A DNA stretch of 64,000 nucleotides. Source: Chryseobacterium sp. T16E-39 (lineage in GTDB: Bacteria; Bacteroidota; Bacteroidia; Flavobacteriales; Weeksellaceae). Shown piece by piece: positions 28,546 through 37,426 of this stretch (position 1 is its first letter; every line of letters starts with the position of its first letter). Location: the NCBI RefSeq assembly GCF_002216065.1, contig NZ_CP022282.1:2294001-2358000 (forward strand), read 5' to 3'. The notes beneath the pieces were generated by a model. That model searched no databases. It was not told the origin of the DNA and saw nothing but the letters and a program-made list of their open reading frames with translations. The translations under genes were made by a program, and so were the position numbers.

Positions 28546-28971
28546 ATGTCGCAGCATAAGGTGGTTTTGTTACTAGGGAGTAACCTTGGGGATGGAAAAA
28601 AAAATATAGAACATGCTCTTGAAATGTTAAAATCAGGTGGAATTGAAATGTTAAATATTAGCATTTTTTTAACATCTGAACCCGTAGAGTTTGTTAGTTC
28701 TAATATTTTTTGTAATATTGCAACAATAATATCTACACATCTTTCGCCTATTCAACTGCTTGATTTTGTTAAAAGTATTGAATTTGAAATGGGAAGAATT
28801 AACGATTCAAAAGATTTAGGAGGTTATAGTGACCGCATCATTGACATTGATATTGTTAAGTATGGTGAATTAAAATTTATATCAGAAAGGTTGAAACTCC
28901 CTCATATAAAACATCTTTTTGAAAGGGATTTTTCTAGAATATTATTAAAAGATTTATCAAATAAAACATAA
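28546..28971 (+). CDS. folK: HPPK (2-amino-4-hydroxy-6-hydroxymethyldihydropteridine pyrophosphokinase) FolK
   Basis: 141 aa. Transfers pyrophosphate from ATP to the pterin in folate synthesis. LLLGSNLGDGKKNI at the N-terminus, DRIIDIDIVKYG and the LKLPHIKHLFERDF segment are family signatures. Start at 28546, since the open frame continues upstream on the antisense of sppA. At the 5' side it is divergent from sppA. Confidence 0.93.
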   Translation: MSQHKVVLLLGSNLGDGKKNIEHALEMLKSGGIEMLNISIFLTSEPVEFVSSNIFCNIATIISTHLSPIQLLDFVKSIEFEMGRINDSKDLGGYSDRIIDIDIVKYGELKFISERLKLPHIKHLFERDFSRILLKDLSNKT

Positions 28972-28981
28972 AACATATTGT

Positions 28982-30094
28982 ATGAAATTAGGTTTATTAT
29001 TATTGGCCGCGCTGCCTATTGCTACTTATGCTCAGGACAGTACTACAGTAAATTCGTCGGACAAGTACCCTAATACATTCTCTTCGGGTTCCGCTAATGT
29101 TCAGCCTTTTGATAATAAGGCAAGAAGATTTAACGATTGGTCTATTTCAGTCGGTGGTGGTGCTGCATTTATGTCACATGCAGATCTTACTTCATTTTAT
29201 GATGGAAAGATCAATTGGGGCTATAATGCATATATCAGTTTGGATAAACAGATCTCACACGTTTTCGGAGTTAGCCTTATCTACCAAAGAGGAGAAACTA
29301 ATCAAAAAGCGAAATTGGACGGTGCCGCTGGTGCTGCTGCAGGTGTAGGTGTAGCCAACACGAGATATGACCAAGTAGCTTTAATGGGTGACATTAATTT
29401 CTCAAATCTATTAAGACGAGTTGACAATCATTCTCCATACAGATGGGCATTCCATGGTTATGGGGGAATTGGTGTTATGGGATACAATACATCTCTACAC
29501 GACAACAACGAGTTCAGATGGAGTAATGCTCCAAGAAGAGTTCCTTTATTTATCAAACAAGATTTTGACATTAACTCAATTTTCTACCAATTCGGATTGG
29601 GTCTGAAGTATAATGTTTCAAAACTTATTGATATTGAAGCCAGAACAATGTATATCATAAGTGGTGATGATGAATTTGATGGTGGAGGAAATGCAGGTCC
29701 AGCTGATTATGATCCTGCTTCTAAAGTTTCAAAGTATAATATGATCAATAAATCAAGATCTGATAATATGTGGACCGTTAACTTAGGGGTATCCTTTAAG
29801 TTAGGAAAGCATATGTCTCATTTAGCTTGGCATGATCCATTACAAGAAGCTTATTACAGAACGGCTGAACTTGAGAAAGCTACGACTGATCTTGTAGTTT
29901 GTGAAAAAGGAGACAACGATAACGACGGAGTTTGTGACGATTGGGACAGAGAACTTAATACTCCTGCTGGGGCAAGAGTAGATGGTGCTGGTGTCGCTTT
30001 AGACATGGACCTTGATGGTGTTATTGACTTGTATGATAAATGTGTTACAGTTCCAGGACCAGTCGAAAACAATGGCTGCCCAACAGGGAAGTAA
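28982..30094 (+). CDS. OmpA-like outer membrane protein lacking the OmpA C-terminal domain
   Basis: 370 aa. Signal peptide through TYAQ, then an eight-stranded barrel-like N-terminal region (PNTFSSGSANVQPFDNKARRFNDW onward), then thrombospondin type 3-like calcium repeats (DNDNDGVCDDWD and DLDGVIDLYDKC). It stops at NNGCPTGK, just where the paralogue at 30143 continues into an OmpA peptidoglycan-binding domain. Probably a tandem duplicate that lost or never had the C-terminal anchor. Confidence 0.88.
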   Translation: MKLGLLLLAALPIATYAQDSTTVNSSDKYPNTFSSGSANVQPFDNKARRFNDWSISVGGGAAFMSHADLTSFYDGKINWGYNAYISLDKQISHVFGVSLIYQRGETNQKAKLDGAAGAAAGVGVANTRYDQVALMGDINFSNLLRRVDNHSPYRWAFHGYGGIGVMGYNTSLHDNNEFRWSNAPRRVPLFIKQDFDINSIFYQFGLGLKYNVSKLIDIEARTMYIISGDDEFDGGGNAGPADYDPASKVSKYNMINKSRSDNMWTVNLGVSFKLGKHMSHLAWHDPLQEAYYRTAELEKATTDLVVCEKGDNDNDGVCDDWDRELNTPAGARVDGAGVALDMDLDGVIDLYDKCVTVPGPVENNGCPTGK

Positions 30095-30142
30095 TCATTC
30101 TGAATAAATAAATCATTTAATTAACTAAATAAAAAATACACT

Positions 30143-31594
30143 ATGAAATTAAGTTTAGCAATTGTAGCATTAGCATTAGCTGTACCTACAGCTTCTTTTG
30201 CACAAGACTCAACGGCAGTTTCAAAAGGAGAATATCCTAATACATTTTCTTCAGGTTCTGCCAATGTTTCCCCTTTTACTCAAAAATCAAAAAGATTTAA
30301 TGACTGGGCAATTTCATTTGGTGCCGGTGTACCATTAGTACAGTCTGCAGATTTAACATCCATAAAAAATGGTAATGGTAAAAATCTTTTTGGATATTCT
30401 GCTTATGTGAGTATTGATAAAGCAATTACACATGCTTTTGGTATTAATTTGCAGTATGACAGAGGAGAAACCAGACAAGGATTCTTCAACTCCAAAAATT
30501 CTGCTCCAACTGATTTAGCTGTAGGAGACAGACTTGGTGCAAGAACTCAATATGATGCAATCTCTATCTTAGGGGATGTAAATTTCTCTAATTTATTAAG
30601 AAGAGTAGATAATCACTCAACTTACAGATGGGCACTTCACGGTTATGCTGGTATCGGTACTTTAGCGTACAGAGCATATTTGAAAGACGCTTCGAACAAT
30701 CAAAGATTAATGACTGAAATTAAGCCTTTCAAATTTAATTCTTTATTCGGTCAGGCGGGTGCAGGTCTTAAGTTCAAGGTGAACAGAAACCTTGATATTG
30801 AAGGTAGAGTAATGTATGTCGTTACAGGTGATGATGAATTTGATGGTGGAGGTGCACCATATAGTGCAATCAACCAAAGAGAGGAGGGTACATCTGACAA
30901 CTTCTTCAACGCTACTTTAGGGGTTTCTTTAAAGTTAGGAAAACACGAATCTCACTTAATGTGGCATGACCCATTACAGGAGATCTATTATAAATTAGAT
31001 GTTTTGGCTAATAAAAACCAGGATATCGAAGTTTGTAAAAAAGGAGATGCTGATAACGACGGAGTTTGTGACGATTGGGACAGACAACTTGATACTCCTG
31101 CCGGTGCAAGAGTTGACGGTGCTGGTGTTGCCCTTGATACAGACCTTGATGGTGTAATTGACCTTTACGATAAGTGTGTTACTGTTCCTGGACCTGTTGA
31201 GAACAATGGTTGTCCTACAGCTACTACAGGACCAGTAAAAGAAGAAGAAAGAACTTTGGAAGGAATTGAATTCGATTTAAATTCTGACAGAATCTTACCT
31301 TCAAATACTCCTATCCTTAATAACGCAGTTACTTACATCAATTCTTCAACAGGTTCTTATACTGTAGTTGGAGCAACTGATACAAGAGGAACTGATGCTT
31401 ATAACAAAAAACTATCTGAAAGAAGAGCTAATAATGTTAAGAATTACTTAATTAAAAATGGTGTTCAGACAGGTAAATTAAACGCTGTAGGTAAAGGAGA
31501 AAAAGATCTTAAATACCCTGAGTGTGAACCAGCTACTAAATGTCCTGAATGGAAAAACAGAGCAAATAGAAGAGTTTACTTCGAGGCTAAATAA
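30143..31594 (+). CDS. OmpA family outer membrane protein
   Basis: 483 aa. Same plan as the upstream paralogue: signal peptide (to SFAQ), beta barrel, type 3 calcium repeats, then a full OmpA-like domain (EGIEFDLNSDRILPSN, LSERRANNVKNYLI, NRRVYFEAK) that binds peptidoglycan. Links the outer membrane to the cell wall. The calcium repeat region is nearly identical at the DNA level to that of the neighbour. A 48 bp gap separates the two, so they may share a transcript. Confidence 0.94.
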   Translation: MKLSLAIVALALAVPTASFAQDSTAVSKGEYPNTFSSGSANVSPFTQKSKRFNDWAISFGAGVPLVQSADLTSIKNGNGKNLFGYSAYVSIDKAITHAFGINLQYDRGETRQGFFNSKNSAPTDLAVGDRLGARTQYDAISILGDVNFSNLLRRVDNHSTYRWALHGYAGIGTLAYRAYLKDASNNQRLMTEIKPFKFNSLFGQAGAGLKFKVNRNLDIEGRVMYVVTGDDEFDGGGAPYSAINQREEGTSDNFFNATLGVSLKLGKHESHLMWHDPLQEIYYKLDVLANKNQDIEVCKKGDADNDGVCDDWDRQLDTPAGARVDGAGVALDTDLDGVIDLYDKCVTVPGPVENNGCPTATTGPVKEEERTLEGIEFDLNSDRILPSNTPILNNAVTYINSSTGSYTVVGATDTRGTDAYNKKLSERRANNVKNYLIKNGVQTGKLNAVGKGEKDLKYPECEPATKCPEWKNRANRRVYFEAK

Positions 31595-31615
31595 TAAGCT
31601 ATTGATCTAATTATA

Positions 31616-31645
31616 TAAAAGTCACGCACTGCGTGACTTTTTTTG
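31616..31645 (+). terminator. Terminator after the OmpA pair
   Basis: AAAGTCACGCA / TGCGTGACTTT stem with minimal loop and T-run. Confidence 0.85.
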
Positions 31646-31672
31646 TTATAATACTTTCCTTATTTTTATACC

Positions 31673-33574
31673 ATGATTTCTCCCAACGATTTTGACCAGT
31701 TAAAGTATAAAACCCTGAAGTATTTTTGGGGATATGATAGTTTCAGAGATTCTCAGGAAGAAATTATTAATTCTATTATCAATGAAAAAGATACATTGGT
31801 ACTGCTTCCTACCGGAGCGGGAAAATCTTTATGCTATCAGCTGCCTGCCTTATTCAGAGAAGGTGTATGTCTAGTCATCTCTCCTTTACTGGCCTTAATG
31901 AAAGATCAGGTGAATCAGCTTAAATTTAGAGGAATTGAGGCTGAATATTTATCTTCTGAACTTGATGATTATGATGCAGAAGTAATTTATAACCGATGTA
32001 AGGATGGTCTAACCAAATTACTGTATATTTCTCCAGAAAGATTAACCAACAGACAGTTCCTTCAGAATATTGAAGAAATTCAGCTTTCCTTCATTGCTGT
32101 AGATGAGGCACATTGTATATCAGAATGGGGACAGGATTTCCGTCCAAGCTATCAGAACATAAAGGATTTCAGAAAAAACAATCCTAATATTCCCTGCTTA
32201 GCCCTTACAGCCACTGCTACCCCAAAAGTACTGGAAGAGATAAAAACAAAACTGGAATTAAAGAATCCAGCTGTTTTTCAAAAAAGTTTTAAGAGGGAGA
32301 ATATCAGAATCTTTACTGAAGAAGTTTCTAATAAATATCAACGTGTTTTTGACATCCTGAAATACAATAAGAGTTCAGGAATTATATATGTCCGCACCCG
32401 GAAAGAAGCAGAATTGCTTACCGAATTTTTGCATAAAAATCAACTTAAGAATGTTGATTATTTCCACGCCGGGCTTACCACAAAGGAAAAGAATGCAAAA
32501 CAGAACCTATGGAATACAAGTAGCAATTACGTTCTGATCTCCACCAATGCCTTTGGTATGGGTATCGATAAAGATAATGTTCGATTTGTTATCCACTATT
32601 CACCTTCTCCATCATTGGAAAATTACTATCAGGAGATTGGAAGAGCAGGAAGAGATGGGCTGGATAGTTTTGCTTTTCTACTTTGGAACAAGCAGGAGAT
32701 CGCTAATTTTGAACAAATTTTAAAAAATCAAATACCAAACAAAGGTGAGTTTCTGAAGATCATCACTTACCTCTACTCTATTTTCCAGGTTGCAGAACAC
32801 GAGCTTCCGGAAAAAGTATTTCAACTGAACATCAATGGCATCCAGAATTTCACAAAACTATCTACAGCCAAGATAAAAAATGTGCTTAACTTTTTACATA
32901 ATCAGGAAATCATTTATCACAACGATAACAAGAGTCTTTCATCACTTGAATTATTAATGCAGGCAGATGAAATAGAACAGCTTCCAAAAAAAGATGCCCA
33001 TTTTATTGAACTTATGCTTCGTACTGTTTCAGGAATCACTACACACAAAGTGATGTTCAGCGAACAGGCTGTAAGTGCTAAAATCGGAGTGGGAATCCCA
33101 CTGATCAAAGAACGGCTTAAGGAACTTCAGCAAAAGAATTACCTTGAATATGTAGATGGTGCCTTATCAAGCATCAAGTTTCTAAAACCAAGGGATGAGA
33201 GAACGATCAGCGGTGCTTACTGGAAATTATTTGAACATATTCAAAGAAACAAAATTCAGAAGTGGGAAGAAATGAAGTTTTATGTTGAAAACAATGAATA
33301 TTGTAAGATGAAGCTTATTCTATCTTATTTTGGTGAAAAAAACGCTAAAACCTGTGGGCAATGTTCGGTCTGTGAAAAAAACAAGCAAACCATTTTTGGA
33401 AAAAATATTTCTATACAGCTCATTTCATTATTAGCTCAAAAACCTTCTACTATTGAAGAGCTTTCTATACAGCTAAGCTACCATTCAAAGGAAAACATAT
33501 TAGAAAACCTGATCTTTCTTCTGGACTCCGGAAAGGTAAAAATGTTGAATTTCAGGACATATACTTTGTCGTAA
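31673..33574 (+). CDS. recQ: RecQ-family ATP-dependent DNA helicase
   Basis: 633 aa 3'-5' DNA helicase for replication fork repair and recombination. Walker A TGAGKSLCYQ, DEAH box DEAHCISEWG, motif VI QEIGRAGRDG and a zinc-binding Cys cluster CGQCSVC in the RQC region. No clear HRDC domain follows, so this is a shorter RecQ type common in Bacteroidota, where a second, longer RecQ often exists elsewhere. Confidence 0.94.
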   Translation: MISPNDFDQLKYKTLKYFWGYDSFRDSQEEIINSIINEKDTLVLLPTGAGKSLCYQLPALFREGVCLVISPLLALMKDQVNQLKFRGIEAEYLSSELDDYDAEVIYNRCKDGLTKLLYISPERLTNRQFLQNIEEIQLSFIAVDEAHCISEWGQDFRPSYQNIKDFRKNNPNIPCLALTATATPKVLEEIKTKLELKNPAVFQKSFKRENIRIFTEEVSNKYQRVFDILKYNKSSGIIYVRTRKEAELLTEFLHKNQLKNVDYFHAGLTTKEKNAKQNLWNTSSNYVLISTNAFGMGIDKDNVRFVIHYSPSPSLENYYQEIGRAGRDGLDSFAFLLWNKQEIANFEQILKNQIPNKGEFLKIITYLYSIFQVAEHELPEKVFQLNINGIQNFTKLSTAKIKNVLNFLHNQEIIYHNDNKSLSSLELLMQADEIEQLPKKDAHFIELMLRTVSGITTHKVMFSEQAVSAKIGVGIPLIKERLKELQQKNYLEYVDGALSSIKFLKPRDERTISGAYWKLFEHIQRNKIQKWEEMKFYVENNEYCKMKLILSYFGEKNAKTCGQCSVCEKNKQTIFGKNISIQLISLLAQKPSTIEELSIQLSYHSKENILENLIFLLDSGKVKMLNFRTYTLS

Positions 33575-33600
33575 TTTATACAAGGTAGAGCGTAATTAAG

Positions 33601-33815
33601 AGTGGAAAATTGAAAGTGGAAAGTGAGCAATGAGATAATGGGATCATTAATTTCAAAACGGGTATATTTTATAACGTATAATTCGTAGCGCAAATTGAAA
33701 TTTTAATGTGGTGAAACCCGACATTAATACCTCACGTTTTTCACACTCAGCGCTCAACTCTCAATTTTACACTTTCAACCTACCTCCTTCAACTTTCAAC
33801 TTTCAATTTTCAACT
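33601..33815. repeat. Intergenic inverted repeat bounding 33601-33815
   Basis: The 24 bp at 33601-33624 and at 33792-33815 are reverse complements with 22 of 24 matches. Core is CTTTCAA and TTTTCAA repeats; a related stretch lies at 55149-55184. No ORF sits inside. It ends 8 bp before the fmt -7 element. Confidence 0.65.
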
Positions 33816-33822
33816 AATAACC

Positions 33823-33830
33823 TATCTTTG
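33823..33830 (+). promoter_or_regulatory. fmt -7 element TATCTTTG, 4 nt before ATG
   Basis: Exact TAnnTTTG with only TACT between it and the fmt start codon, which predicts a leaderless fmt mRNA. Confidence 0.65.
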
Positions 33831-33834
33831 TACT

Positions 33835-34782
33835 ATGAAATCATTGAAAGTCGTTTTTTTAGGCACTCCTGAATTTGCAAAAACTGCATTAGAAGCTATT
33901 CATCAATCTCATCATCAGGTGGTAGGTGTAATCACCGTTGCTGATAAAGCAAGCGGACGTGGTCAAAAGATTCATCAGTCACCTGTAAAAATATATGCAG
34001 ATGAGAATAATCTTGCTGTCTTTCAACCTGAAAAATTGAGAAATCCTGAATTTTTGCAACAGATCAAAAGTCTGGACGCTGATGTTTTTGTAGTGGTTGC
34101 TTTCAGAATGATGCCTAAAGTCCTTTTTGAAATGCCCAAAATAGGAACATTTAACCTCCATGCTTCTCTCCTTCCCGACTACAGAGGTGCTGCACCTATA
34201 AACTATGCTGTAATCAATGGTGAAGAAAAAACAGGGGTAACCACCTTTTTCATCAATGAAAAAATAGATGAGGGAAATATTTTGCTTCAGGAAGAATTAC
34301 AGATATTACCGGACGAGAATGCCGGAAGTCTTCACGACCGATTAATGGAAATAGGCTCAAAGCTCATTGTAAGTACACTGAATGGTCTTGCTGAAGACTC
34401 TATTAAAGAAAGACCTCAGCCACAGGTTGAACAGCCTAAAAATGCCTTTAAAATATTCAAAGAAGATACTAAAATCAACTGGCACGCTCCATCGAAGGTG
34501 ATCCACCAGTTTATTCTTGGAATGTCCCCATATCCTGCTGCTTTTACAACATTAAAAATTGGTGAAGAAGACAAGGGATTAAAAGTATTTGGAGGGAAAT
34601 TCGAGATTACGAATCATGATAAAATTCCCGGAACGTTAGTTATATCTAAAAACACCTTCAAAATTTATACTCAAGATGGAATCTATGAGCCTTTAGAGCT
34701 TCAACTGGAGGGTAAAAAGAGAATGAATATTAAAGATTTCCTGAACGGTTTCAGAAACTTTGACGAAATAAAAATGGCTTGA
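33835..34782 (+). CDS. fmt: Methionyl-tRNA formyltransferase Fmt
   Basis: Formylates initiator Met-tRNA using 10-formyl-THF. 315 aa. Visible: FLGTPEFA at the N-terminus, the active-site block NLHASLLPDYRGAAPINYAVINGE, then EKIDEGNIL with the catalytic Asp, and a C-terminal OB-like domain. Start fixed by homologous N-terminus MKSLKVVFLGTPEF. Confidence 0.97.
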   Translation: MKSLKVVFLGTPEFAKTALEAIHQSHHQVVGVITVADKASGRGQKIHQSPVKIYADENNLAVFQPEKLRNPEFLQQIKSLDADVFVVVAFRMMPKVLFEMPKIGTFNLHASLLPDYRGAAPINYAVINGEEKTGVTTFFINEKIDEGNILLQEELQILPDENAGSLHDRLMEIGSKLIVSTLNGLAEDSIKERPQPQVEQPKNAFKIFKEDTKINWHAPSKVIHQFILGMSPYPAAFTTLKIGEEDKGLKVFGGKFEITNHDKIPGTLVISKNTFKIYTQDGIYEPLELQLEGKKRMNIKDFLNGFRNFDEIKMA

Positions 34783-34803
34783 TCACTCAAGCCATTTTTT
34801 ATA
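34770..34803. terminator. Terminator shared by fmt and ribB
   Basis: Perfect 12-bp stem AAAATGGCTTGA / TCAAGCCATTTT with a 4-nt loop; the left arm contains the fmt stop codon. Both genes converge here. Confidence 0.87.
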
Positions 34804-34825
34804 TTATTAAAGTAGACTGGATATT

Positions 34826-35947
34826 CTACAATTTTACCATTTCAGTCACTTCCACATCATATCCTCCAACCTGAGGTTTAACATCTGGATTTTGAGTCAG
34901 AACTTTGAATTTATTAATTCCCAGGTTTTTCAAAATTTGAGTTCCAATACCATAATCTCTATAATTATAAGCTAAGGTAGGATGCTGTTGTTGTCCAGCC
35001 TGATAGTCAAGGAATTGTTGTAATTTTTTCAATGTATTTTCAGAATTGGAAACATTATTAATAAAGATAATAACTCCTTTTCCTTCTTCGTTGATCATAT
35101 TGGTAACCTTCTCCAATAGAGGAGTTTCACCATTGTTTAATCTTGTCAATACATCGAAATAAGAGTCAGAAGACTGAACTCTTACCAATACAGGTTCATC
35201 AACTGTCCATGATCCTTTTGTCAGTACAAAATGAATCTGCTCATTCGATGTTTCTCTGAAAGCATAAAAATCAAATTCTCCATAATGAGTTTTCACTTTT
35301 CTTTCTTCGATACGGTCAACAAGATTTCCTTTTTTAAGCTGATAATGAATAAGATCCTCGATGGAAACGATTTTCATATCATGCTTCTGAGCAAATGCAT
35401 ACAAATCAGGAAGACGGGACATCGTACCATCTTCATTCATAATTTCGCAGATAACACCACCTTCTTTCAATCCTGCTAAATGTGTAAGATCAATAGCAGC
35501 TTCTGTGTGTCCTGCTCTTTTTAGCACCCCTCCTTTCTTTGCACGAAGCGGAAAAATATGTCCGGGTCTCATAAAATCAGTAGGCTTGGATTTTTCATCC
35601 ATTAAAGCAAGAATCGTTTTCGCTCTGTCACCTGCAGAAATACCGGTAGAAGTTCCGTTTCCTAATAAGTCAACAGAAACTGTAAAAGCTGTTTCTTTTG
35701 GATCACTGCTTCTGCTTACCATAATATCCAGACCCAGTTCATCACATCTCTTTTCAGGAAGTGGCATACAGATAAGCCCTCTTCCATGTACTGCCATGAA
35801 ATTGATCAGTTCAGGAGTTGTAAGCTCAGCAGCACATAGAAAATCTCCTTCATTTTCTCTGTTCTCATCATCTACTACTATGATTATTTTACCATTTTTA
35901 AGGTCATCAATAGCCTCAGGAATAGTATTTAATTTAATATCAGACAT
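34826..35947 (-). CDS. ribB: 3,4-dihydroxy-2-butanone 4-phosphate synthase RibB with degenerate GCH II domain
   Basis: 373 aa. The N-terminal half (about 1-205) is a full DHBP synthase: DDENRENEGDF acidic loop, RSSDPKETAFTVSVD, TGISAGDRAKTI and RPGHIFPLRAKKGGVLKRAGHTEAAIDL. It converts ribulose 5-phosphate for riboflavin synthesis. The C-terminal half aligns in position with GTP cyclohydrolase II (RibA) but lacks the zinc Cys cluster and the HSEC/RCDCG signature, reading VRVQSSDSYFDVL instead. That half is probably structural. Start at 35947: the upstream ATG at 35968 lies inside the promoter. Confidence 0.93.
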   Translation of the reverse strand: MSDIKLNTIPEAIDDLKNGKIIIVVDDENRENEGDFLCAAELTTPELINFMAVHGRGLICMPLPEKRCDELGLDIMVSRSSDPKETAFTVSVDLLGNGTSTGISAGDRAKTILALMDEKSKPTDFMRPGHIFPLRAKKGGVLKRAGHTEAAIDLTHLAGLKEGGVICEIMNEDGTMSRLPDLYAFAQKHDMKIVSIEDLIHYQLKKGNLVDRIEERKVKTHYGEFDFYAFRETSNEQIHFVLTKGSWTVDEPVLVRVQSSDSYFDVLTRLNNGETPLLEKVTNMINEEGKGVIIFINNVSNSENTLKKLQQFLDYQAGQQQHPTLAYNYRDYGIGTQILKNLGINKFKVLTQNPDVKPQVGGYDVEVTEMVKL

Positions 35948-35965
35948 TTTTACTTTAAATTTTTG

Positions 35966-35997
35966 CAAAGATACTCATAATAATAGGCATCTGCCAA
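35966..35997 (-). promoter_or_regulatory. ribB promoter
   Basis: TATCTTTG at 35966-35973 and TTG at 35995-35997 on the minus strand with 21 bp between: a good Bacteroidota -7/-33 pair. Leader of about 15 nt leaves no space for an FMN riboswitch. Confidence 0.65.
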
Positions 35998-36014
35998 TTA
36001 ATATAAATGGTTTG

Positions 36015-37019
36015 TTAGGCTTTGATTAAAGAGTCTTTAGCTTTTCTGAAAATTCCATAAGAATCAAGTCTTTTCTGATGATCATAAATATGAGAATTAA
36101 TGATCAGCTCGTCTACATTAAACCTTTCCTGAAAGCTCTTTAATTTTTCTTCTATTTCTGATTGATCTCCGATAAAACTGTATCTCAGTTTCTGCAATAC
36201 GGCAGCTTTTTCCATTGGGGACCAGATATCATCCATATCCGCAACTGGTGGAGCAAAAGGTTTTCTATCATTTCTGATAATATTAAGGAATGCCTGAAAC
36301 AATGTCGTGGAAAGCTGGTGAGCTTCTTCTGAAGTTTCAGCAGCAGCCCCATTTACACAGGCCAGAATGTATGGCTTATCCGGTTGTTTGGACGGCTCGA
36401 AATGCTCTCTGTAAATATTGAAAGCCATTTCCATTTGCTCAGGTGCAAAATGTCCTGCAAAAGCATAAGGAAGTCCTAATTCCGCAGCAAGCCAAGCACT
36501 GTCCGTACTGGATCCAAGAACGTACAACGGAATATCCAATCCTTCACCAGGAATCGCTCGAACCAAAGATTCGGAATTTTCTTTAGAAAAATATTTTTGT
36601 AATTCTAAGATCTGTCTTGGAAACTGTTCGTTAATAATTGCAGGATTTCTTCCTAATGCCTGAGCAGTAATACCGTCCGTTCCAGGAGCTCTTCCTACAC
36701 CGAGGTCTATTCTATTGGGAAATAGAGACTCCAGGGTTCCAAATTGTTCTGCAATGACCAGAGAACTATGATTAGGAAGCATAATTCCTCCTGAACCTAC
36801 TCTTATCTTTTTCGTGCCATTAGCAATAAAACCTATAAGGACTGAAGTTGCAGAGCTGGCAATACTCGCCATATTATGATGTTCAGCAAGCCAGAATCTT
36901 TTGTAATCAAGACCTTCCGTATAATTTGCTAAAGACAAGCTGTCCTGAAAAGTATCATGGATACTTTTTCCCTGCTTTACTGGTGCAAGATCTAAAACAG
37001 ATATTTCAAAATTTTTCAT
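36015..37019 (-). CDS. LLM-class flavin-dependent oxidoreductase
   Basis: 334 aa luciferase-like monooxygenase (TIM barrel) using FMNH2 or F420. N-terminal LDLAPVKQGKSIHDTFQDS, YKRFWLAEHHNM, GSGGIMLPNHSSLVIAEQFGTLESLFPNRIDLGVGRAPGTDG and FAGHFAP are characteristic of the MsnO1/YhbW group. Substrate unknown. Monocistronic. Confidence 0.92.
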   Translation of the reverse strand: MKNFEISVLDLAPVKQGKSIHDTFQDSLSLANYTEGLDYKRFWLAEHHNMASIASSATSVLIGFIANGTKKIRVGSGGIMLPNHSSLVIAEQFGTLESLFPNRIDLGVGRAPGTDGITAQALGRNPAIINEQFPRQILELQKYFSKENSESLVRAIPGEGLDIPLYVLGSSTDSAWLAAELGLPYAFAGHFAPEQMEMAFNIYREHFEPSKQPDKPYILACVNGAAAETSEEAHQLSTTLFQAFLNIIRNDRKPFAPPVADMDDIWSPMEKAAVLQKLRYSFIGDQSEIEEKLKSFQERFNVDELIINSHIYDHQKRLDSYGIFRKAKDSLIKA

Positions 37020-37426
37020 ATCGAGAAATTATTTTTTCAAAGAGATATCGAACCCCCTTTGTTGATTTAATTATAGATTAAGGTTTAAAAAACCGAACAA
37101 ATTTAAAACATAAAAACTGCATTAGTTACTTTTTGTAATTGATAAGTCAAATTGCCTAGTTCAGGCAAAAACTATTAAAAAATATTAAATCTTAACGATA
37201 TCTTTCGTAAAAGGGTTTTGAAGAAATAATCCCCTGCATTTTTGCTCAACTTAATTCGTGAATTAGCACACTTTACCAGATGATCAAAATGAAACAAACT
37301 TAGTAATCATTAAAACATTTTGCGTTTTAACATTAATAAATCAATAATAAGAGAAATAAAATACTATATTCGTATTGAAATCCAAATTACGACCAAATAT
37401 ATTTTCACACCATTAAAAATATTATT
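37020..37426. other. 407 bp intergenic region between the LLM oxidoreductase and the astacin
   Basis: Contains a minus-strand -7 element TAAATTTG at 37098-37105 for the oxidoreductase. No ORF, RNA or strong hairpin seen. No clear TAnnTTTG for the astacin gene was found, so its control may use another sigma factor or a weaker promoter. Confidence 0.5.
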
